A stretch of 64,000 bases of DNA. Source: Fimbriiglobus ruber (GTDB lineage Bacteria > Planctomycetota > Planctomycetia > Gemmatales > Gemmataceae). How positions within the stretch are numbered: the first letter of the stretch is position 1; each line of letters starts with the position of its first letter. This document shows positions 8,213 through 16,394 of the stretch, piece by piece. The stretch covers positions 1,286,712 to 1,350,711 of the forward strand of contig NZ_NIDE01000017.1 in NCBI RefSeq assembly GCF_002197845.1, in the 5' to 3' direction. The notes under the pieces were generated by a model. It worked only from the letters and a program-made list of their open reading frames with translations. It had not been told where the DNA came from and did not search any database. Made by a program: the position numbers and the translations under genes.

Positions 8213-9628
8213 ATGCGGCGTGTACCGGGGCGGCCGGTTTACTGGATTTATGCGTTCGTCGCCGTCGGGCTCGCGCTGCGCGCCTTCCACTACTTACGCT
8301 GCCCGTCGCTCTGGCACGACGAAGCCGCGCTCATCATCAACGTCCTCGGGCTGTCGTTCCGCGAAATGCTCGGCCCGCTGCTCCGCGACGAGGCCGCACC
8401 GCCACTGTTCCTCTGGATCGAGCGGGCCGTCGTTCTCACGTTCGGCGACGGGGAGTACGCACTCCGGCTGGTCCCGTTTCTGGCCGGCTGCCTGTCGATG
8501 GTGCTGTTCGCCAGCTTGGCGCGGCGAACGCTGGGGCCGCTCGCGGTGGTACTCGCGGTCGGCCTGTTCGCGGTCGCAGACCGATTGCTCTGGCACGCGA
8601 GTGAAGCAAAGCCGTACTCGATTGACGTTCTGATCGCCGTGGCGGCCGCGTGGTGGTACGTCCGCACCGAAGGTTGGCCGCTATGGAAGCGGTGCGTTCC
8701 CGCGGCAGTTGTCGCCCCGTTCGCCATCTGGGTCGCGTTCCCGACCTGCTTCATCGCGGGCGGCTTGCTCCTTGGGCTTTTGCCCGCGGCAGTCCGCAGC
8801 GGTTGGGGCGGGCGGCTCGCTTACGTTGGGCTCGCGGCGGCGGTCTTCGTACCGTTCGTCGCCCTCGCCATCGGCCCGGCCGCGGCCCAGCGGACGGCCG
8901 ACATGGATTCGTGCTGGACGACTCTTTTCCCGGACTACAGCCGTCCGTGGTTCGTGCCGGTCTGGACGGTCGCGGCTCTCTGCGAGGTCGCGCGGTACTG
9001 CTTCCTGCCGGCCGGGCAGGTGATGATTCTGTTCGCGTTCTTTGGCGGCCGGGCCATGTGGCGGCGGGGCGAACGTGACCGCTTGCGGGTGATCGTCCTG
9101 GCCGTCCCGTTGTTTCTGGCGTTCGTCGCCGCGTTCTTGCACAAATACCCGGTCGGCGGCTCGCGGCTCGAAATCTTTTCCGCGCCGATGTTCTGCATCC
9201 TGGGAGCCGAAGGAGCGCGATGGGGTATTCCCGCTCTCGCCAAACGGTCGCGGTTGCTCGCGGTCGTGGCGATCGTCCTCTTGCTGTGCCCGTTCGTCCA
9301 AACCGCGTACCGGACCGTGTGGCTCGAACACCGGGCCGCATGCGACGAGGCGGCGGCCGTCGTCCTTGCCCACCGGGAAACCGCGGACGCGATTCTGATT
9401 AACCACTGGGAATACGAATATTATTTCCGCGCCCTGCCGCCCGGTGCGTGGCGGACGTGGAACGGGACGTTTACGGCGGACGATACCGCGGCCCCGAGGA
9501 TTTGGGTCGTACACACTAGCGTTCCCGCCGTGCCGGCCTTCCCGTTCCCGCTGCCCGACGGCTGGCGCGTTCGCGAGACGTGGGCCGTCCGCCATACGAA
9601 GGTGTTTCTTCTCGATCGAGGCGAATGA
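8213..9628 (+). CDS. Membrane glycosyltransferase, GT39/ArnT-like (PMT_2 superfamily)
   Basis: A 471-aa multi-spanning inner-membrane protein of the GT-C fold. It likely transfers a sugar from a polyprenyl-phosphate donor to an extracytoplasmic acceptor. Evidence: a first membrane helix, then the GT-C catalytic loop PSLWHDEA (Asp36, Glu37), a second acidic motif RDEAAPPLFLWIE, the YALRLVPFLAG block, the HASEAKPYSIDVL motif of the family, and about ten further hydrophobic segments. The start is taken at the ATG at 8213, preceded by a GGGAG site; a TTG at 8177 would add 12 residues. No neighbour indicates the sugar or the acceptor. Confidence 0.88.
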   Translation: MRRVPGRPVYWIYAFVAVGLALRAFHYLRCPSLWHDEAALIINVLGLSFREMLGPLLRDEAAPPLFLWIERAVVLTFGDGEYALRLVPFLAGCLSMVLFASLARRTLGPLAVVLAVGLFAVADRLLWHASEAKPYSIDVLIAVAAAWWYVRTEGWPLWKRCVPAAVVAPFAIWVAFPTCFIAGGLLLGLLPAAVRSGWGGRLAYVGLAAAVFVPFVALAIGPAAAQRTADMDSCWTTLFPDYSRPWFVPVWTVAALCEVARYCFLPAGQVMILFAFFGGRAMWRRGERDRLRVIVLAVPLFLAFVAAFLHKYPVGGSRLEIFSAPMFCILGAEGARWGIPALAKRSRLLAVVAIVLLLCPFVQTAYRTVWLEHRAACDEAAAVVLAHRETADAILINHWEYEYYFRALPPGAWRTWNGTFTADDTAAPRIWVVHTSVPAVPAFPFPLPDGWRVRETWAVRHTKVFLLDRGE

Positions 9629-9632
9629 AAAA

Positions 9633-9665
9633 GGGACCGGCGAGCCTGGGCAGCCCGCCGGTCCC
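9633..9665 (-). terminator. Rho-independent terminator of the FG-GAP gene
   Basis: A 10-bp GC stem (GGGACCGGCG at 9633-9642 pairing with 9656-9665) is followed on the minus strand by five T (9632-9628). It lies 84 bases beyond the stop of the FG-GAP gene and only a few bases past the glycosyltransferase stop, so it ends the minus-strand transcript in a convergent pair. Confidence 0.85.
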
Positions 9666-9748
9666 GGCGCGGAACGGTCGAATCATTCGAGCCGTTCGCC
9701 AGACCGAGTCTCGCCGCGTGAGCTTCGCGGCACACTCGTTTGTGAGCC

Positions 9749-10948
9749 TTACCCCACGAACAACCCGTCGGTGTAGTCCGGCGGCATGGCCGGGAAGTCG
9801 CGAATTTGCGTGCCCGTCGCCGACAGCACTTTGACCTCCGGCGCGGCCCCCGGGCCGGACGACACGATCAGGTCGAAGTCGCCGTCGCCGTTCAAGTCCT
9901 TCACGGCGACCCGTGCCCCGGTCCGCTCGGAGCTGTCGAAGGCGTAGAAGGTGGAAACCGCCGTGTCGAGGTTGAAGACGCGGATCTCGGCCGCCCCGTT
10001 GCTCTCGGGCGACGTGACGATCTCGACGCGCCCGTCCCCGTTCAGGTCGCCGGCGGCCACGCTGACCCCGCCGGTGAACGACGGGTCGTAGGCGAAGAAG
10101 CTGGTGATCAGGCCGAGATCTTTGCCGCTGAACACCTCGACGTGCGGCCCGCCGCCCGGGCCGGCCCCGGTCACGATGTCGTCGAACCCGTCCCCGTTCA
10201 CGTCCGCGACGGCCACGTTGGCCCCGCCGCGGAAGTTCGGGTCGTAGGCGAAGAACGACTCGGTCGGCGAGGGCGAAGCCGGGCCGGACGCGGCCCCGTC
10301 GGGGAACAGGGCGGCCCCGCTGTACACGTTGATCCGCGGCCCGCCGCCCGTCCCGGCGGCGGTCACGATGTCCGCCCGACCGTCGCCGGTCACGTCCCCG
10401 GCCGCGATGCCGACGCCGCCGGTGAACGTCGGCTCGTACGCGAGGAACGACTTGATTTCTTTCAGCGTGACGCCGTCGTAGACCTCGACCCACGGCTCCG
10501 AGCCCGGGCCGGCCGCCACGATGATGTCTTGAACCCCGTCGCCCGTCACGTCCGCAGTGGCGACCTGGGCGCCGCCGGTGTAGCCGGGGCCGAACGGGTT
10601 GATGATGCCGATCAGGGCGTTCGTCGCCGAGTCGTACACGTTCACCTGGGTCAGCGAACCGGGGCCGGTCGAGACCGCGAACCGCTCCCGAGGTTGGGCG
10701 ACGAGCGGTTCGTCCGTCACGCTCGGGCTGGTGACGGTCGCGGGCGTGGTCGAAGCCGGCGGGACCACGGTCACGGTCGACGGGTCGCCCGGGTAGGTCA
10801 CGACGGGGTTGCCGAGGTCCGCGCTGCCGGTCGCCGGGGCGGTGACCGAGAGGGCGTCGCGAGTTTCTAGGTTTTCGGCCCGGAGGGTAATCCGGGCCGG
10901 GATGTTAAAATGGGCGGGGCGAACGGTCAGAGAGGAACGGCGGACCAT
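9749..10948 (-). CDS. FG-GAP/VCBS repeat protein with planctomycete N-terminal LExR motif
   Basis: A 399-aa protein forming a putative extracellular beta-propeller. At least five calcium-binding motifs of the D.(T/N)GDG type occur at regular spacing (ADVTGDGVQDII, GDVTGDGRADIV, ADVNGDGFDDIV, GDLNGDGRVEIV, KDLNGDGDFDLI), each followed by G.G..P..V or a related strand. The N-terminus contains LENLETRDALS, resembling the LExR..LS motif of many planctomycete surface proteins, and has no classical signal peptide. The ATG at 10948 is chosen because a perfect GGAGGTGATG anti-16S match sits just upstream. A likely role is surface adhesion or matrix, by inference from the fold. Confidence 0.87.
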   Translation of the reverse strand: MVRRSSLTVRPAHFNIPARITLRAENLETRDALSVTAPATGSADLGNPVVTYPGDPSTVTVVPPASTTPATVTSPSVTDEPLVAQPRERFAVSTGPGSLTQVNVYDSATNALIGIINPFGPGYTGGAQVATADVTGDGVQDIIVAAGPGSEPWVEVYDGVTLKEIKSFLAYEPTFTGGVGIAAGDVTGDGRADIVTAAGTGGGPRINVYSGAALFPDGAASGPASPSPTESFFAYDPNFRGGANVAVADVNGDGFDDIVTGAGPGGGPHVEVFSGKDLGLITSFFAYDPSFTGGVSVAAGDLNGDGRVEIVTSPESNGAAEIRVFNLDTAVSTFYAFDSSERTGARVAVKDLNGDGDFDLIVSSGPGAAPEVKVLSATGTQIRDFPAMPPDYTDGLFVG

Positions 10949-11178
10949 CACATCACCTCCGAACACATCCGTGCAGCGGGCGGGCTTGTAGAGCGGGCCC
11001 GTTCGGGGCGTTAAGGATTTAGTACTTGACTTCCACTAATCGAATGATCCACCGGCCCCCCACTTGCGCGAAATTGCGTGAGACCGGGTCGTAAATTTCC
11101 GCCGACTTGCTACCTTACCGAAATCGTTACCGCGCGGGTCGGCGGCCCGGCGGGAGAAAACTCGACTGGAGACGTGTC

Positions 11179-11310
11179 ATGGGTAATCCGGCGGGCGTCA
11201 GGAAAAAGAAGCGGGAAAAGCGGCGTAAGAAGTTGGAAATCCGGCTGGTCGCCAAGGAATTGGCTCACGAAGCCCAGGCCGCGAAGCCGACGACCGAAGC
11301 CGCGAAGTAA
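11179..11310 (+). CDS. Small highly basic protein (43 aa)
   Basis: The open frame MGNPAGVRKKKREKRRKKLE... encodes 43 aa with a Lys/Arg-rich first half and an Ala-rich tail. Nucleic-acid binding is plausible from charge alone. The ATG at 11179 is preferred over frames opening upstream at 11107, whose extra residues look random. The gene ends just before a long inverted repeat that separates it from convergent tsaD. I do not recognise a named family, and a chance open frame cannot be excluded. Confidence 0.55.
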   Translation: MGNPAGVRKKKREKRRKKLEIRLVAKELAHEAQAAKPTTEAAK

Positions 11311-11320
11311 TCAAATCGAT

Positions 11321-11416
11321 TTAGCCGCAGAGGTCACAGAGAACACCGAGAGAAGAATGAGCGAAGGAACTCTTCATCATTCTTCTCTCGGTGTTCTCTG
11401 TGACCTCTGTGGCTAA
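11321..11416. repeat. Long inverted repeat (40-bp arms), bidirectional terminator candidate
   Basis: Arms at 11321-11360 and 11377-11416 pair over 40 bases with a single G-T mismatch (a wobble in RNA) around a 16-nt loop. The arm reads TTAGCCGCAGAGGTCACAGA and onward, a dispersed type different from the 4771 repeat. It fills the gap between two convergent genes and carries T-rich flanks, as expected for a two-way terminator. Confidence 0.88.
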
Positions 11417-11421
11417 TTTTT

Positions 11422-12432
11422 TCACAGAAAGCTCGGCTCCGCGTCTAAATCGGGCGGGGCGAACTCGCCGCGCCGCCATTTCTCGACCGCCAGGGCGGCC
11501 ATCGCCGCGTTGTCGGTACACAAGCTCATCGGCGGGATGAACAACTCGGCCCCTTCCTTCGCACACATCGCGGCCAATCGCTCACGTAGCCGCGTGTTAG
11601 CCGACACGCCGCCGCCCACCGCGAGTCGCTTGAGGCCCGTTTGCCGCATGGCGTGCTTGCACTTGCCGGCCAGCACATCCACCACGGCTTCCTGAAAGCT
11701 CGCCGCCAGGTCAGCTCGCTTTTGCCCCGCGGGCGGCGGCGTGGCCCGACTCACGTCCTGCCCGTGGCAGGCGTATAGCACCGCCGTTTTCAACCCGCTG
11801 AAACTGAACTCCAGCCGCGCGTCGTCGAGGAACGAGCGGGGGAACGCGAAGGCTTTCGGGTTCCCCGTCTTGGCTTCGCGCTCGACCGCCGGGCCGCCCG
11901 GGAATCCGAGTCCCAGGATCGCGCCCACCTTGTCGAACGCCTCCCCGGCCGCGTCGTCCCGCGTGCCGCCGAGGAAGTCCATCGTGACCGGGTCCGTATT
12001 GCGGAATAGTGCGGTGTGTCCGCCGCTTACCACTAAACCGACGCACGGGAAGATGTCCCGACCGGCGGCCAACCGGCAGGCGAAGATGTGCCCGGCGACG
12101 TGGTTCACGCCGATGAGCGGAACGCCGAGCGACAGCGCCAGCATCTTCGCCCCACTCACCCCGACCAGGAGTGCTCCGACCAAGCCCGGCGTGTTGTGGA
12201 CGGCCACGCAGCCGATGTCCGCGAGTCTCACGTTCGCCCGGACCAGGGCTTCGTCAATGACCGGCAGCAGGTTCCGCAGGTGCGCGCGGGCCGCGATCTC
12301 GGGGACCACGCCGCCGAACCGGGAGTGGAGGTCGGTCTGCGAGGCGACCACGTTCGACAACACGGTCAGGTCGTCCGTGAAGACGGCGGCCGCGGTTTCG
12401 TCGCAGGAAGTTTCGATGCCGAGGAAGTACAC
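11422..12432 (-). CDS. tsaD: tRNA N6-adenosine threonylcarbamoyltransferase TsaD
   Basis: TsaD transfers the threonylcarbamoyl group to A37 of tRNAs decoding ANN codons, with TsaB and TsaE. The 336-aa length is typical. Visible motifs are GIETSCDETAAAV at the N-terminus, VVPEIAARAH, the metal-binding HVAGH (HxxxH), VSGGHTALF, DKVGAILGLGFPGGP and the C-terminal VGGGVSANTRLR and DNAAMAAL. The start ATG at 12432 gives the canonical MYFLGIETSCDET. It is the last of a probable operon with the membrane protein 29 bases upstream and the DUF4240 gene; partners tsaB and tsaE are not in the window. Confidence 0.97.
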   Translation of the reverse strand: MYFLGIETSCDETAAAVFTDDLTVLSNVVASQTDLHSRFGGVVPEIAARAHLRNLLPVIDEALVRANVRLADIGCVAVHNTPGLVGALLVGVSGAKMLALSLGVPLIGVNHVAGHIFACRLAAGRDIFPCVGLVVSGGHTALFRNTDPVTMDFLGGTRDDAAGEAFDKVGAILGLGFPGGPAVEREAKTGNPKAFAFPRSFLDDARLEFSFSGLKTAVLYACHGQDVSRATPPPAGQKRADLAASFQEAVVDVLAGKCKHAMRQTGLKRLAVGGGVSANTRLRERLAAMCAKEGAELFIPPMSLCTDNAAMAALAVEKWRRGEFAPPDLDAEPSFL

Positions 12433-12461
12433 GGTGCTTCGCCAAATGAGTACGGGAGGAA

Positions 12462-13091
12462 TTACTGACCGAGGATACCCGGAATCTTCACCAGACCGAA
12501 CGTTTCGAGCTGATACCGGAACTGCAGCTCGCGGACGCCGCGGGGGACGCCAGCCGTGAACCGCACGCGGCGCGGGCCATCGAACTTGGTGTCGATCGGG
12601 ATTACCGGGCTGCCATTTTCGATCAGGACGAGGTCGTGAAGTTCGATCGGGCTGTTGGCGTCCGGCGGGTCGGCCGGAACGAGCCGGAGGTCGTTCAAAT
12701 CCCAGGCGACCGACGTGCCGGTTTGCTGGCGGTCCGGGAAGATCGTCGCCTCGATCTCGTACCAGGTCGGATTTCCCGCCCGCGTGTTCATGGCGGTGTT
12801 CGCGCGATCGACTGCCCCCCGCGGTGTTACGGCCGGGCGTACGGAATGGATATCCACGTCCGCGTTTCGGAGTACCCGGCTCGTCCCGTCGAACAGGCTC
12901 TTAGCTACCATGTTCTTGACCTGCCGGACGGTCCGCCGGACGAGCAACTTGCCGATGTAAACGAGCGCGATGAACGTGGCGGCCGACACCAACACCGCCT
13001 GCCACCATTCGAGGTGGACGAACGCGGCGATCGTGGTGACGACGAAGATGAACACCGCGGCGAGGAACAGGTAAACGATGCGGGCACACAC
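12462..13091 (-). CDS. Membrane-anchored hypothetical protein
   Basis: A 209-aa protein with two N-terminal hydrophobic helices (about residues 4-24 and 30-50), a basic stop-transfer (VRRTVRQVK) and a soluble domain of beta-strand character ending RELQFRYQLETFGLVKIP. The soluble part contains TWYEIEATIFPD and SPIELHDLVLIENG, which I cannot assign to a known family. It sits 27 bases after the DUF4240 gene and 29 before tsaD, all co-directional, so co-transcription is likely. No function is proposed. Confidence 0.75.
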   Translation of the reverse strand: MCARIVYLFLAAVFIFVVTTIAAFVHLEWWQAVLVSAATFIALVYIGKLLVRRTVRQVKNMVAKSLFDGTSRVLRNADVDIHSVRPAVTPRGAVDRANTAMNTRAGNPTWYEIEATIFPDRQQTGTSVAWDLNDLRLVPADPPDANSPIELHDLVLIENGSPVIPIDTKFDGPRRVRFTAGVPRGVRELQFRYQLETFGLVKIPGILGQ

Positions 13092-13118
13092 GCAGGGGCA
13101 CCTCGGGCGGGACGGAAA

Positions 13119-13634
13119 TCAGTCGTCGGCCAGGTAAGCGGCGAAGAGTTTCGGGTAACGCTTCCGCATCTGTTCTTCGTCGTCGAAGTCCCACCCTTTT
13201 TTCAGGGCGGCGTAATCCGGCAATTTCGGGTACGCCGCGCGGAGGGCGTCGACGAAATCTTCGTTCCCCGTTGCGGTACAGTAGGCATCGTAAGCCGGCT
13301 CGCAGTCCGCTTCGACCTCGGCGTCGCCCTTCAGCACCGCGCGGAGCGTTTCGGGGTCTTTCATGGCCGCCTCGAAGACTTTCCGGCCTTGCAGGATGAG
13401 CCAGGAGCGGAAGTATTCGAAGCCGTCGTCCGAGCAGCCGCCGTTAATGAGGTACGCGGCGCCCCAGAGTTTCCACGTCCGCGATTTGACGTGCATGAGG
13501 TGCCACCAGCGGCCGAACGCGAGGATTTCCGCCACCGGCAGTTTCGCGAGTCGGTTCGCGAGCCGTTCAGCCTGCTCCTCGGAGTCGAGCCGGCGGGTGG
13601 CCCGAATGTGCTGCCAGAACTCGTCCTGGGTCAT
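13119..13634 (-). CDS. DUF4240 domain protein
   Basis: A 171-aa cytoplasmic protein. The N-terminus MTQDEFWQHI followed by a helical segment and LAFGRWWHLMHVKSRTWKLW, INGGCSDDGFEYFRSWLI and EAAMKDPETL fits DUF4240, a family of small proteins of unknown function. It probably heads the operon with the membrane protein and tsaD. Between it and the upstream TatD gene lie 450 bases of tandem repeats. Confidence 0.82.
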   Translation of the reverse strand: MTQDEFWQHIRATRRLDSEEQAERLANRLAKLPVAEILAFGRWWHLMHVKSRTWKLWGAAYLINGGCSDDGFEYFRSWLILQGRKVFEAAMKDPETLRAVLKGDAEVEADCEPAYDAYCTATGNEDFVDALRAAYPKLPDYAALKKGWDFDDEEQMRKRYPKLFAAYLADD

Positions 13635-13744
13635 GGTCTACTCGGCGGCAGTGAGTCGCGCGGGCGAGCGTGTCGGACCGAGTGAGGATACGAATCGCGG
13701 TCGGCGACGTGTAACGCGAAAACCTCGTGAGGCGGCAGAGATGC

Positions 13745-13930
13745 TTCGGCCCGACCGCAGGTCTCCCCGCCCGGCGCGCGCCACACGCGCTCGGCGCGGG
13801 TCTCCGACCCCGCCGTTCGGCCCGAGCGCAGGTCTCCCCGCCCGGTGCTCGCCGCACGCTCTCGGCGCGGGTCTCCGACCCCGCCGTTCGGCCCGACCGC
13901 AGGTCTCCCCGCCCCGGCGCTCGCTGCACA
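13745..13930. repeat. 71-bp tandem repeat, about 2.5 copies
   Basis: The unit opens TTCGGCCCGACCGCAGGTCT. Copies start at 13745, 13816 and 13887, giving a 71-bp period; the third copy is partial. The unit is very GC-rich and open in several frames on both strands, which produces false Arg/Pro/Gly-rich open frames. I see no gene in it. Confidence 0.88.
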
Positions 13931-13962
13931 AGACACCGTGCCGAGCGCGTGCGGCTGGAGAC

Positions 13963-14056
13963 TTTTTGCGAAACGAACCCAACCGACCGTCGGGAGCTTT
14001 TTTTGCGAAACGAAGCCAATCGGCCGGCAGACCCATTTTTGCGAAACGAACCCAAT
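13963..14056. repeat. Three short direct repeats (TTTTTGCGAAACGAACCCAA type), 36-37 bp apart
   Basis: Near-identical copies of TTTTTGCGAAACGAACCCAA begin at 13963, 14000 and 14036, with unrelated GC-rich spacers of about 17 bases. The third copy ends shortly before the TatD stop. The regular 36-37-bp period is reminiscent of an array, but there are only three copies and the repeat is not palindromic, so it is not a CRISPR. Confidence 0.85.
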
Positions 14057-14084
14057 TCGCCGCAAGTTATCTGCCAGACTTAAA

Positions 14085-14936
14085 TTAGCTCTTGCTACCG
14101 GCCAAAGACTTCCCGGCTGCGGCCGTTTCCGTGGGCCATTCGACCCAGTTGTTGGCCTGCCGCCAGAACGCGAGCGGGTTGTCGTACACGATCTTCTTGA
14201 TAGTCGATTCCGGGTGGCCGCGGCGTTTCAGCTCCTGGATGAGCTGGGGGATGGCGAGCGGGTCGGAGACGCCCCAGTCGCCGGCCGAGTTGGCCATGAT
14301 GCGGTCGGTGCCGACCATCTCGATGATGTCGGCCGCGCGAGCCGGCGTACACTTGGTCGTAGGGTAGAGGGTCATCCCACACCAGAAGCCGTTATCGAGC
14401 GCGAGCCGGACGGTGTGCTCCTCGACGTGGTCGACGCAGACGCGGGCGGGGTTCACACGGCGGTCGTTCTTGAGCATGTCCACGATCATCCGCGTACCCT
14501 TGTACTTGTCTTCCAGGTGCGGCGTGTGGATGAGGATGAGCTCGTTCGTCTTGACGGCGAGGTCGAGGTGTTCCTGGAAGATCGTTGCCTCGTTGCGCGT
14601 GTTCTTGTTCAGCCCGATCTCGCCGATGCCGAGGACGTTCGGCTTCTTGAGGAATTCGGGGATCATGGCGATAACTTCGCGCGACAGCGAGACGTTTTCC
14701 GCTTCCTTGGCGTTGATGCAGAGCCAGCAGTAGTGCCGGATGTGGAACAGCGCGGCCCGCTTGGGCTCGTAGTCCGTCAGCTGGCGGAAGTAGTCGTGAA
14801 ACCCGGCGGCCGTCCCCCGGTCGAACCCGGCCCAGAACGCCGGCTCGCTGACCGCGGCGCACTGCGAATACGCCATGCGCTGGTAGTCGTCCGTGGTCCG
14901 CGAGATCATGTGGATGTGCGGGTCGATGAAATTCAC
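14085..14936 (-). CDS. TatD-family metal-dependent hydrolase
   Basis: A 283-aa TIM-barrel amidohydrolase-superfamily protein. The N-terminal metal motif is FIDPHIHM (HxH), the central one GIGEIGLNK (the bridging Glu), followed by LILIHTPH and CVDHVEEHT for the other His ligands, and a late catalytic Asp probably in MANSAGDWG. The TatD group includes nucleases and hydrolases of small molecules; this sequence is off the canonical TatD nuclease, so the substrate is open. The ATG at 14936 gives a start directly before the first metal motif, as usual. It is single, with repeats downstream. Confidence 0.85.
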   Translation of the reverse strand: MNFIDPHIHMISRTTDDYQRMAYSQCAAVSEPAFWAGFDRGTAAGFHDYFRQLTDYEPKRAALFHIRHYCWLCINAKEAENVSLSREVIAMIPEFLKKPNVLGIGEIGLNKNTRNEATIFQEHLDLAVKTNELILIHTPHLEDKYKGTRMIVDMLKNDRRVNPARVCVDHVEEHTVRLALDNGFWCGMTLYPTTKCTPARAADIIEMVGTDRIMANSAGDWGVSDPLAIPQLIQELKRRGHPESTIKKIVYDNPLAFWRQANNWVEWPTETAAAGKSLAGSKS

Positions 14937-15204
14937 GGCCGGGTCTCCGAGTAGGTGTGATTTCAGTATACCCGGAAGGCGATAGCCGCGGCGCCAGACG
15001 GGAAGGATGAAGCCCCCTTGGGTAGCTCGAACTTCGTTCTCGCCTCGCGTGTCGCTCGATCGCGAACCGGCGTTAGAATAGACTTGCAGCGCGAGGGAAC
15101 CACTGCGGACGCGATGTAGGGCTGGGGATTGTCCGGCTTATTAATTAGGACAATACTGGTCACGCTAAAAGAAAAAGTAATGTTCCCCTATTTTTGAGGT
15201 TCCG

Positions 15205-15645
15205 ATGGCGGACAAGCGTCAGCAACTGCTGTACAAGGGCGACGTGTGTCACGGTTGCGGAAAGACAGTCGAAGATATCATGGCTCGACACGGCACCGTG
15301 AAGAGGGTCTTCCAGTTCCACCACTCCGACCCCGACGCGAAGGACCCAGAGTACGACAACCTCATCCGGCGGAATCTCTCCACAGAGCAACTCAACGAAC
15401 TCGACAAGTGTGTCCTTCTTTGCAGCTTCTGCCACGACTTGGTGGAGGCGCAAAACATCCGGACTACAGTACGCTTGAAAATCGAACTCGCTGGTCGAAC
15501 CGGCGAGCAGACGTTCAAAGGGCACATAATATGGGATGCCATTGAGAAGCGAATGCGGTTCATCACGAATGAACCGTTTCGCCTGAACCCATACAACGTG
15601 GTGATAGGCGAGGCCCCCCGCAGATGGAATTTGAAAGCGAGTTAA
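15205..15645 (+). CDS. Small HNH-type zinc protein
   Basis: A 146-aa protein whose N-terminal half reads as an HNH/zinc-finger nuclease module: CHGC (Cys15, Cys18), FHH (His39, His40), then LCSFCHDLVE (Cys73, Cys76, His77). The order CxxC, HH, CxxCH is that of HNH endonucleases. The C-terminal half (RRLKIEL-like strands, IWDAIEKRMRFITNEPF) is unassigned. The gene is visibly less GC-rich than its surroundings, suggesting acquisition. Its TAA overlaps the ATG of the next gene, so the two are coupled. A role in defence or mobile-element biology is an inference from fold and context only. Confidence 0.72.
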   Translation: MADKRQQLLYKGDVCHGCGKTVEDIMARHGTVKRVFQFHHSDPDAKDPEYDNLIRRNLSTEQLNELDKCVLLCSFCHDLVEAQNIRTTVRLKIELAGRTGEQTFKGHIIWDAIEKRMRFITNEPFRLNPYNVVIGEAPRRWNLKAS

Positions 15646-15917
15646 TGTACGCCACGCTATTCGGCTATCTACGCGGTTTACGGTCGCATCGCAGGGTGAT
15701 CATCAGTGCATGGCCGAGAGGCCCTGAGGTGTTCCGGGCAGAACTCGTGGAATGCAAGAACATGCGGATTGTCTTCGACCTGGGGTGCCCATTCCTGACG
15801 TGCGAACTCGAAGGCGAGTCGAACATTTGGACACGAAATGGTAGTGCCCTCACTGACTCCGGTGAGGTGTTAGCCGAGGGTTATGAAGTAACCCTCGAAG
15901 GACCTATACCGAAGTGA
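15645..15917 (+). CDS. Hypothetical protein coupled to the HNH gene
   Basis: A 90-aa protein, MYATLFGYLRGLRSHRR..., with alternating beta-like segments (VIISAWPRG, FRAELVECKNMRIVFDL, CELEGESNIWTRNG) and no recognisable motif. I start it at the ATG at 15645, whose A is the last base of the HNH stop (TAATG); an ATG at 15624 would add seven residues and overlap the HNH gene. The same lower GC content as the HNH gene supports a shared origin. Could be an inhibitor or accessory factor for the nuclease, which is speculation. Confidence 0.6.
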   Translation: MYATLFGYLRGLRSHRRVIISAWPRGPEVFRAELVECKNMRIVFDLGCPFLTCELEGESNIWTRNGSALTDSGEVLAEGYEVTLEGPIPK

Positions 15918-15995
15918 CCCCAGCGCGAAAAGAGAAGCCGTAGGTCAGATCGGAAGTTCTCGAAACACTTCCACCGAGAAATTCAACGATCCGAG

Positions 15996-16394
15996 TCACG
16001 TTGCCGGCACGGGTATCGGTGAAGAGTAGAGATAAACCTCGTCCACTGGAAGGCCACCGAACACCTTGCCGTAGAAGCGACTGGCAGTCCGTCCAGGGTA
16101 GCGCCGGTGGACGTCCAACGCCGCCTTCGCCAGTGGGTCGTCCGCCCCGATCAGCTTCACCTGAAAGGGGTCGAAGTGGGGGTCGTGCAACACCCCCGCG
16201 ATCCGGAGAACCTCCCCATATGCCACGTCGAAATTGTCGTCAGTTATTTTGTCCGACGCGACGTAGAGGCTCCCCTCCCCCTCGTCACTCTCCTTGAGCC
16301 AGAACGCGGCCTGGACAGGTACGTACTTCTGAAATTCGTCGAGGAATCTAGCCCCTGCATCGAGCTGATCGATTACCAGTGGACCCTGATCCAT
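15996..16394 (-). CDS. Hypothetical partner of the HEPN protein
   Basis: A 132-aa soluble protein beginning MDQGPLVIDQLDAGARFLDEF. Characteristic blocks are QAAFWLKESDEGEGSLYVASD, LRIAGVLHDPHFDPFQVKLIG and RYPGRTASRFYG. I do not recognise a named domain, but the blocks look like those of a conserved uncharacterised family. The ATG at 16394 lies inside the last 22 bases of the upstream HEPN gene, so the two are translationally coupled. The gene-pair arrangement is that of a toxin-antitoxin or two-component defence module; neither activity is shown. Confidence 0.75.
   Translation of the reverse strand: MDQGPLVIDQLDAGARFLDEFQKYVPVQAAFWLKESDEGEGSLYVASDKITDDNFDVAYGEVLRIAGVLHDPHFDPFQVKLIGADDPLAKAALDVHRRYPGRTASRFYGKVFGGLPVDEVYLYSSPIPVPAT

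Noticed and set aside
13963-14056. Possible CRISPR array
   Set aside because: Only three non-palindromic repeats with very short spacers of about 17 bases and no cas genes.
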